A program made the translations under genes and the position numbers. Positions 37,116 through 42,371 of a stretch of 42,371 bases of DNA are shown piece after piece (position 1 is the stretch's first letter; the number at the start of each line of letters is the position of its first letter). Below the pieces are notes generated by a model. The model made no database searches. It worked only from the letters and a program-made list of their open reading frames with translations, and was not told the DNA's origin. The stretch is from Pseudomonadota bacterium (lineage in GTDB: Bacteria; Pseudomonadota; Gammaproteobacteria; Ga0077536), in contig JAPOKK010000003.1 in NCBI GenBank assembly GCA_029977665.1, positions 1 to 42,371 on the forward strand, given 5' to 3'.

Positions 37116-38933
37116 TCAGATCGAAAGTTTGCTCACGCGCCGTCCCCCGTAGATGAGGTTGACGATGGCGCGCGTGCCGGTGATGGCGGTGAACATCGAG
37201 GTGGCAATGCCGAGCGAGAGCGTCACGGCGAAACCCTTGATCGGCCCGGTGCCGAAGCTGAACAGCACGATCGCGGCGATCAGCGTCGTGACGTTGGCAT
37301 CGGCGATGGTCGAAAACGCCTTGTCGTAGCCCGCGTTGATGCTCATCTGCGGTGAATTGCCGATCGCGAGTTCTTCGCGGATGCGCTCGAAGATCAGCAC
37401 GTTGGCGTCGACCGCCATGCCCACCGTGAGCACGATGCCGGCGATGCCGGGCAGCGTCAGCGTCGCCTGCAGCAACGACAGCAGCGCGACGATGAGCACG
37501 AGGTTCAACAGCAGCGCGACGTTGGCGACCAGGCCGAACACCTTGTAATACAGCGCCATGAACACCAGCACCGCGGCCATGCCGATGATCACCGAGCGCA
37601 CGCCCATGTCGATGTTGTCCTGGCCGAGGCTCGGCCCGACGGTGCGTTCCTCGACGATCTCGATCGGCGCGGCGAGGGCGCCGGCGCGCAGCAGCAGGGC
37701 CAGCGTGCGCGCTTCCTCGGTCGTGTCGAGGCCTGTGATCTGGAAGCGCTTGCCAAGCTCGTCGCGGATGGTGGCGACGTTGATCACTTCTTCCACCGCG
37801 CGGCCCTTGCGCTGCTCGATGTAGACCACGCCCATCGGGTTGCCGACCTCTTCGCGGGTCGCGCGGCTGAAGATGCGCGCGCCCTTGCCGTCGAGCGTGA
37901 TGAACACGGCGGGGCTGCCGGTCTGCTGCTCGATGCCGGAAGCGGCGTCGATGATGTACTCGCCGGTCAGCATCACGCGCTTCTCGAGCAGCAGTGGGTT
38001 GCCGTCGCGGTCCTTGTAGAGCTTGGAGGCGAGCGGCACGCGCCCGCCGACCGCCGCCTGCACGTCGCCGGTGGTATCGACCATGCGAAATTCGAGCGTC
38101 GCGGTGGCGCCGAGAATTTTCTTCGCCTCGGCGGTGTCTTCCACGCCCGGCAACTGCACGACGATGCGGTCCTCGCCCTGCTGCTGGATCACCGGCTCGG
38201 CGACGCCGAACTCGTTGACGCGGTTGCGCAGCGTCGTCAGGTTCTGCTTGACGGCCGTACGCCGGGTCTCCTCCATCAGCTGCTCGTTGACCGTCAGGGT
38301 CAGCTCGCTGTCCGACGCGCCGTCACTGCTCGACAGGTCGGGGAAGTCGGCGCCGACGACGTCGGCGCCGCGCGCCTTCATCTCCGCGTTCAGGAACTCG
38401 ACGTCGATACCGCCCTCGGCACGCCGCGTCAACGCGCGGTAACGCACCTTCTTCTCGCGGAAAGCCGTGCGCAGCTCGGAGATGAAACGTTCGTCGGTCT
38501 GCACGCGCACCGCGTCCATGTCGACTTCCATCAGGAAGTGCACGCCGCCGCGCAGGTCCAGGCCCATGTACATCTGCTCGCCGCCGAGCGCGCGCAGCCA
38601 GCCGGGCGTCGCCGAGGCGAGGTTGAGCGCGACGATGTAGTCCTGCTCACCGACGGCTTGCTCGACCACGCCGCGCGCGGCGATCCGGGCCTCGGTATCG
38701 TCGAAACGCACCAGCAGGCGGTTCTGCTCGAGCGCGATGCGCTTGGGCGTCACGCCGGCCTCGTCCAGGGCCGCCTCGACGCGGGCACGCAGCGCCTCGT
38801 CGACCGCCTGGCCACGACGCGCGCTGACCTGCAATGCCGGGTCGGAGCCGTAGATATTGGGCAGCGCGTAGAGCACGCCGGCCGCGATCACCAGCGCAAC
38901 CAGCAGGTAGCGCCACAACGGGTATCGGTTCAT
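37116..38933 (-). CDS. secD: Protein translocase subunit SecD
   Basis: Partner of SecF. An N-terminal membrane helix (about 8-26) is followed by a large periplasmic region with GLDLRGGVHFLMEVD (about 123-137), and then LPGVEDTAEAKKILGATATLEFR (about 276-298). Six helices occupy the C-terminal third. GMAVDANVLIFERIREEL (about 507-524) holds the conserved Asp of the proton path. Length 605 is typical. It lies 60 bp after yajC. Confidence 0.98.
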   Translation of the reverse strand: MNRYPLWRYLLVALVIAAGVLYALPNIYGSDPALQVSARRGQAVDEALRARVEAALDEAGVTPKRIALEQNRLLVRFDDTEARIAARGVVEQAVGEQDYIVALNLASATPGWLRALGGEQMYMGLDLRGGVHFLMEVDMDAVRVQTDERFISELRTAFREKKVRYRALTRRAEGGIDVEFLNAEMKARGADVVGADFPDLSSSDGASDSELTLTVNEQLMEETRRTAVKQNLTTLRNRVNEFGVAEPVIQQQGEDRIVVQLPGVEDTAEAKKILGATATLEFRMVDTTGDVQAAVGGRVPLASKLYKDRDGNPLLLEKRVMLTGEYIIDAASGIEQQTGSPAVFITLDGKGARIFSRATREEVGNPMGVVYIEQRKGRAVEEVINVATIRDELGKRFQITGLDTTEEARTLALLLRAGALAAPIEIVEERTVGPSLGQDNIDMGVRSVIIGMAAVLVFMALYYKVFGLVANVALLLNLVLIVALLSLLQATLTLPGIAGIVLTVGMAVDANVLIFERIREELAIGNSPQMSINAGYDKAFSTIADANVTTLIAAIVLFSFGTGPIKGFAVTLSLGIATSMFTAITGTRAIVNLIYGGRRVSKLSI

Positions 38934-38993
38934 CGAAACGTCCGTAAGGGATTCGTGGGGTCGGGCGGGAACGCGCCGGCCGGCACGGCAGGT

Positions 38994-39323
38994 CTACAGG
39001 TCCTTGATCGTGCCCTTGGGCATGACCTGGGCAATGGCGTGCTTCTGCACCTTGACCTCGGTGCCCTTGGCCACTTCGAACTTGACGAAGTTGTCGCCCA
39101 CCTCGGTCACGCGCCCGAGCAGGCCGCCGCTGGTGACCGCCTCGTCGCCCTTGGCCAGGGCCTCGACCATCTTGGTGTGTTCCTTCTGCCGCTTCATCTG
39201 CGGCCGGATCAGGAACAGGTAGAAGACGACGAACAGGATGATGAGCGGCAGGAAGCTCGCCAGACCCGGCTCGGCGGCCCCGCCGGCACCCTGCGCCCAC
39301 GCGTTCTGAATCAGGTAATCCAT
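38994..39323 (-). CDS. yajC: Sec translocon accessory protein YajC
   Basis: Small inner-membrane protein that co-purifies with SecDF. One membrane helix (about 24-43) is followed by FLIRPQMKRQKEHTKMVEALAKGDEAVTSGGLLG (from about 38), with the diagnostic RPQ...R.KE and the GD.V.T.GG block, then a short beta-rich tail. Length 109. It is the first of the yajC-secD-secF set and probably heads a transcript running on into pdxB, purT and gloA. Confidence 0.97.
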   Translation of the reverse strand: MDYLIQNAWAQGAGGAAEPGLASFLPLIILFVVFYLFLIRPQMKRQKEHTKMVEALAKGDEAVTSGGLLGRVTEVGDNFVKFEVAKGTEVKVQKHAIAQVMPKGTIKDL

Positions 39324-39347
39324 GGAATTCCCCGCAAAATGGCGCGC

Positions 39348-40577
<1,230 letters not shown>

Positions 40578-40642
40578 TTAACCGGGAAGTCCGCGCCCCG
40601 CAGACCGCTGGTCACTGGCGCGGCAGAGCCCTGCGTGCGAGC

Positions 40643-41698
40643 TCACGCCGGCGCCGGCGCGGCCCGCTCGAGCAACATCGCGTCGCCGTAGCTGAAGAAG
40701 CGGTAACCGGCCGCGACGGCATGCCGGTAGGCTGCCATGACCCGCTCGTGGCCGCCGAAGGCGCTGACCAGCATCAACAGCGTGGAGCGCGGCAGGTGAA
40801 AGTTGGTCAGCAGCGCGTCGATCACGCGGAAGCGGTAGCCGGGACGGATGAACAGCCGCGTCTCACCCTCGCTCGGTACGAGCGTGCCGTCGGCTGACGC
40901 GGCGGCGGCGCTTTCCAGCGCGCGCACGACCGTGGTGCCGATGGCGACGACCCGCCCACCGCGCGCCCGCGTCGCCGCGATCGCCTCGCACAGCGCGCCG
41001 GAGACGGTGTAACGCTCCGCATGCATGACGTGGCTGTCGATGTCCTCGCCGCGCACCGGCCGGAACGTACCCGCGCCGACGTGCAGCGTGAGCTTGCCGA
41101 TAGTGACGCCGGCCGCGGCGATCTCCGCGAGCAGCGCGTCGTCGAGATGCAGGCCCGCCGTCGGTGCGGCGACCGCGCCGGGAGTGCTGGCAAAAACCGT
41201 CTGGTAGCGCGCGCGATCGCCTGCCTCCGGCGCGCGGTCTATGTACGGAGGCAACGGCACCTCGCCGCGCGCCTCGAGCACCGCGTCGATGCTCGCGCCG
41301 GCCGGCGCAGCAACGGCGAGTTCGAACAGGTCGTCGTGCCGCGCACGCACCACCAGGCGATGGGCGTCATCGAGCAGGATCAGGCTGCCCGGGCGCGGTG
41401 ACTTACTCGCGCGCACGTGGGCCAGCGCCCGTTCGCGGTCGAGGACCCGTTCGATCAGGATCTCGACCGCACCACCGGTCTCCTTGCGACCGTGCAGGCG
41501 CGCCGGGATGACGCGGGTGTCGTTCAGCACCACGAGGTCACCGGCACGCAGCAATTGCGGCAGGTCGGCCACGCCACGATCGACACAGGCACCCTCCCCC
41601 GGCGGTACAACCAGCAGGCGCGCGGCACGCCGCGTGGGCAGGGGATGCTGCGCGATCTGTGCCTCGGGCAGGTGGTAATCGAAGTCGGCGAGTTGCAC
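40643..41698 (-). CDS. queA: S-adenosylmethionine:tRNA ribosyltransferase-isomerase
   Basis: Transfers the ribosyl part of SAM to preQ1-tRNA, making epoxyqueuosine. FDYHLPEAQIAQHPLPTRRAARLLV (about 7-31) is the diagnostic start. LVVLNDTRVIPARLHGRKETGG (about 54-75), APTAGLHLDD (about 177-186) and LHVGAGTFRPVRGEDIDSHVMHAE (about 204-227) are family blocks. Length 351. The start is a GTG at 41698 with AGGA about eight bases upstream. A 162-bp palindrome begins 13 bp upstream of the start codon and lies in the gene's leader. Confidence 0.97.
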   Translation of the reverse strand: MQLADFDYHLPEAQIAQHPLPTRRAARLLVVPPGEGACVDRGVADLPQLLRAGDLVVLNDTRVIPARLHGRKETGGAVEILIERVLDRERALAHVRASKSPRPGSLILLDDAHRLVVRARHDDLFELAVAAPAGASIDAVLEARGEVPLPPYIDRAPEAGDRARYQTVFASTPGAVAAPTAGLHLDDALLAEIAAAGVTIGKLTLHVGAGTFRPVRGEDIDSHVMHAERYTVSGALCEAIAATRARGGRVVAIGTTVVRALESAAAASADGTLVPSEGETRLFIRPGYRFRVIDALLTNFHLPRSTLLMLVSAFGGHERVMAAYRHAVAAGYRFFSYGDAMLLERAAPAPA

Positions 41699-41710
41699 CG
41701 CGCGATCCTA

Positions 41711-41872
41711 GCAGCCTGTCGAACTCAGGCAATCGTCGCGAGCAGGGTGGGAGGGCGCGTCCAGATGGACACGATTTCGAGGCGCATAGTGGTTGCACGT
41801 AACGAGAAATCGGGCTTATCCGCGCCGCCCTCCCGCCAGCGCAGTCGATTGTTCCGAAGTCCGACAGGCTGC
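41711..41872. repeat. 162-bp imperfect palindrome with 15-bp inverted ends
   Basis: The ends GCAGCCTGTCGAACT (41711-41725) and its inverted copy (41858-41872) match in 14 of 15 bases. Inside, further blocks pair in order: CAATCG (41730-41735) with 41846-41851, GGGAGGGC (41749-41756) with 41827-41834, and CGATTTC (41772-41778) with 41806-41812. All share one centre near 41792. The whole could fold into one long hairpin. It resembles a small non-autonomous transposable element or an extragenic palindrome. No transposase gene and no target duplication are visible. Confidence 0.65.
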
Positions 41873-41896
41873 CGGCAGACCTGCAACCTCCACCGG

Positions 41897-41925
41897 TCGA
41901 CCGTCCCGCGGTCATTCTCTATACT
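41897..41925 (+). promoter_or_regulatory. tRNA-Leu promoter
   Basis: TCGACC (41897-41902, four of six to TTGACA), a 17-bp spacer and TATACT (41920-41925, five of six) are followed by the GC-rich CGGCGCCC. Such a discriminator is typical of stringently controlled stable-RNA promoters. Transcription would start near 41932, about 13 bases before the mature tRNA. Confidence 0.6.
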
Positions 41926-41944
41926 CGGCGCCCTTCGCATCCAT

Positions 41945-42031
41945 GCCGGGATGGCGGAACTGGTAGACGCGCCAGACTCAAAATCTGGTATCCGAAAGGA
42001 TGTGGGGGTTCGATTCCCCCTCCCGGTACCA
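41945..42031 (+). tRNA. tRNA-Leu (anticodon CAA)
   Basis: Full cloverleaf of 87 nt. The acceptor GCCGGGA (41945-41951) pairs with TCCCGGT (42021-42027), followed by discriminator A and an encoded CCA. The anticodon stem CCAGA/TCTGG encloses the loop CTCAAAA, giving anticodon CAA (decodes UUG). A long variable arm follows, as expected for leucine tRNA, and the T arm reads GGGGGTTCGATTCCCCC. Confidence 0.97.
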
Positions 42032-42371
42032 GCACTTGCGTGCTCGAGGGGGAACGCCGTTCGCGTTCCAGCAATCACCTGGCGAACACGCCAGAGCACG
42101 CGCGCTGATGCCGTGCGATGCCGCGACTGACGCGACAACGCCTTGGGCCGAGCCGCTCAGCTCGTCTGCCCGAACCCCGCCTCATCAAGACGGCCCGACA
42201 CTGGGTGGCAGCATCTTCATCGGAGTCACATGCGCCTGAGCGCAGACGTTTGGGCTCAGGGTAACTCGCTTACCGCAATTCCCCGATACTCCCGTATGAA
42301 GAGACGCTTTCGAGCGCCTCGGGCCTGACGCTCTCGAGATGATTACCTCAGCGTTTCGGTCTGTTGCGCGC
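42032..42371. other. Region downstream of tRNA-Leu, no gene recognised
   Basis: No open frame here shows family features. Three hairpins can be drawn: GGAACG/CGTTCC (42051-42069), CCTGAGC/GCTCAGG (42235-42260, twelve-base loop) and GAGACGCT-TTCG-AGCGCCTC (42301-42320, one mismatch). None is followed by a T run, so none is a clear terminator. I see no copy of the tRNA 3' end that would mark an integrated element inside the window. Confidence 0.4.

Noticed and set aside
41699-41944. preQ1 riboswitch upstream of queA
   Set aside because: I could not recognise the small aptamer; the visible structure is a long palindrome instead.
41725-42138. Protein-coding gene on the minus strand across the palindrome and the tRNA
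   Set aside because: The frame runs through a complete tRNA-Leu gene and has no family features.

Overview
The window is a high-GC chromosomal segment of a Gram-negative gammaproteobacterium. Support comes from the meso-diaminopimelate type MurE (DNPR motif), LpoA, DolP, DiaA, the SspA/SspB pair, a MlaC homologue, and a division and cell wall (dcw) cluster in the usual proteobacterial order with murB inside it. Gene order from mraZ to mlaC closely follows the Pseudomonas aeruginosa order as I remember it (mraZ, rnpB, rsmI, lpoA, yraN, diaA, dolP, sspB, sspA, petCBA ... algW, hisC, hisD, hisG, murA, ibaG, mlaC). Several genes usually found in that stretch are missing. I cannot place it to genus; a Chromatiales-like lineage is a guess.

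Layout. 44-17601 (minus strand): the dcw operon, read from right to left as mraZ, rsmH, ftsL, ftsI, murE, murF, mraY, murD, ftsW, murG, murC, murB, ddlB, ftsQ, ftsA, ftsZ. Most junctions overlap by a few bases. 17602-18358: the dcw promoter with a row of likely MraZ sites, then the RNase P RNA gene rnpB. 18359-19183: rsmI (minus). 19242-22799 (plus): lpoA, yraN, diaA, dolP. 22851-26500 (minus): the petABC cytochrome bc1 operon followed by sspA and sspB. 26778-27869 (plus): an AlgW/DegS-type periplasmic protease. 27885-33191 (minus): mlaC, ibaG, murA, hisG, hisD, hisC. 33381-39323 (minus): yajC, secD, secF, pdxB, purT, gloA. 39375-41698 (minus): queA and tgt, the queuosine tRNA-modification genes. 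41945-42031 (plus): tRNA-Leu(CAA). 42032-42371: no gene recognised.

Function. The left half makes lipid-linked peptidoglycan precursor (MurA to MurG, MraY, Ddl) and the septal machine (FtsZ, A, Q, L, I, W). LpoA, DolP and MlaC act at the outer membrane. The middle supplies respiration (bc1 complex), stationary-phase and proteolysis adaptors (SspA/SspB) and envelope-stress sensing (AlgW). The right half supplies histidine synthesis, Sec translocation, PLP and purine synthesis, methylglyoxal detoxification and tRNA modification.

Almost all of the window is core housekeeping. I see no prophage, CRISPR array, toxin-antitoxin pair, transposase or defence system. The least explained structure is a 162-bp imperfect palindrome with 15-bp ends between queA and tRNA-Leu (41711-41872). 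Other points worth checking are unusual residues in cytochrome b and FtsW, an rsmI gene with no good start codon, a mlaC without its usual partners, and several readable promoters.
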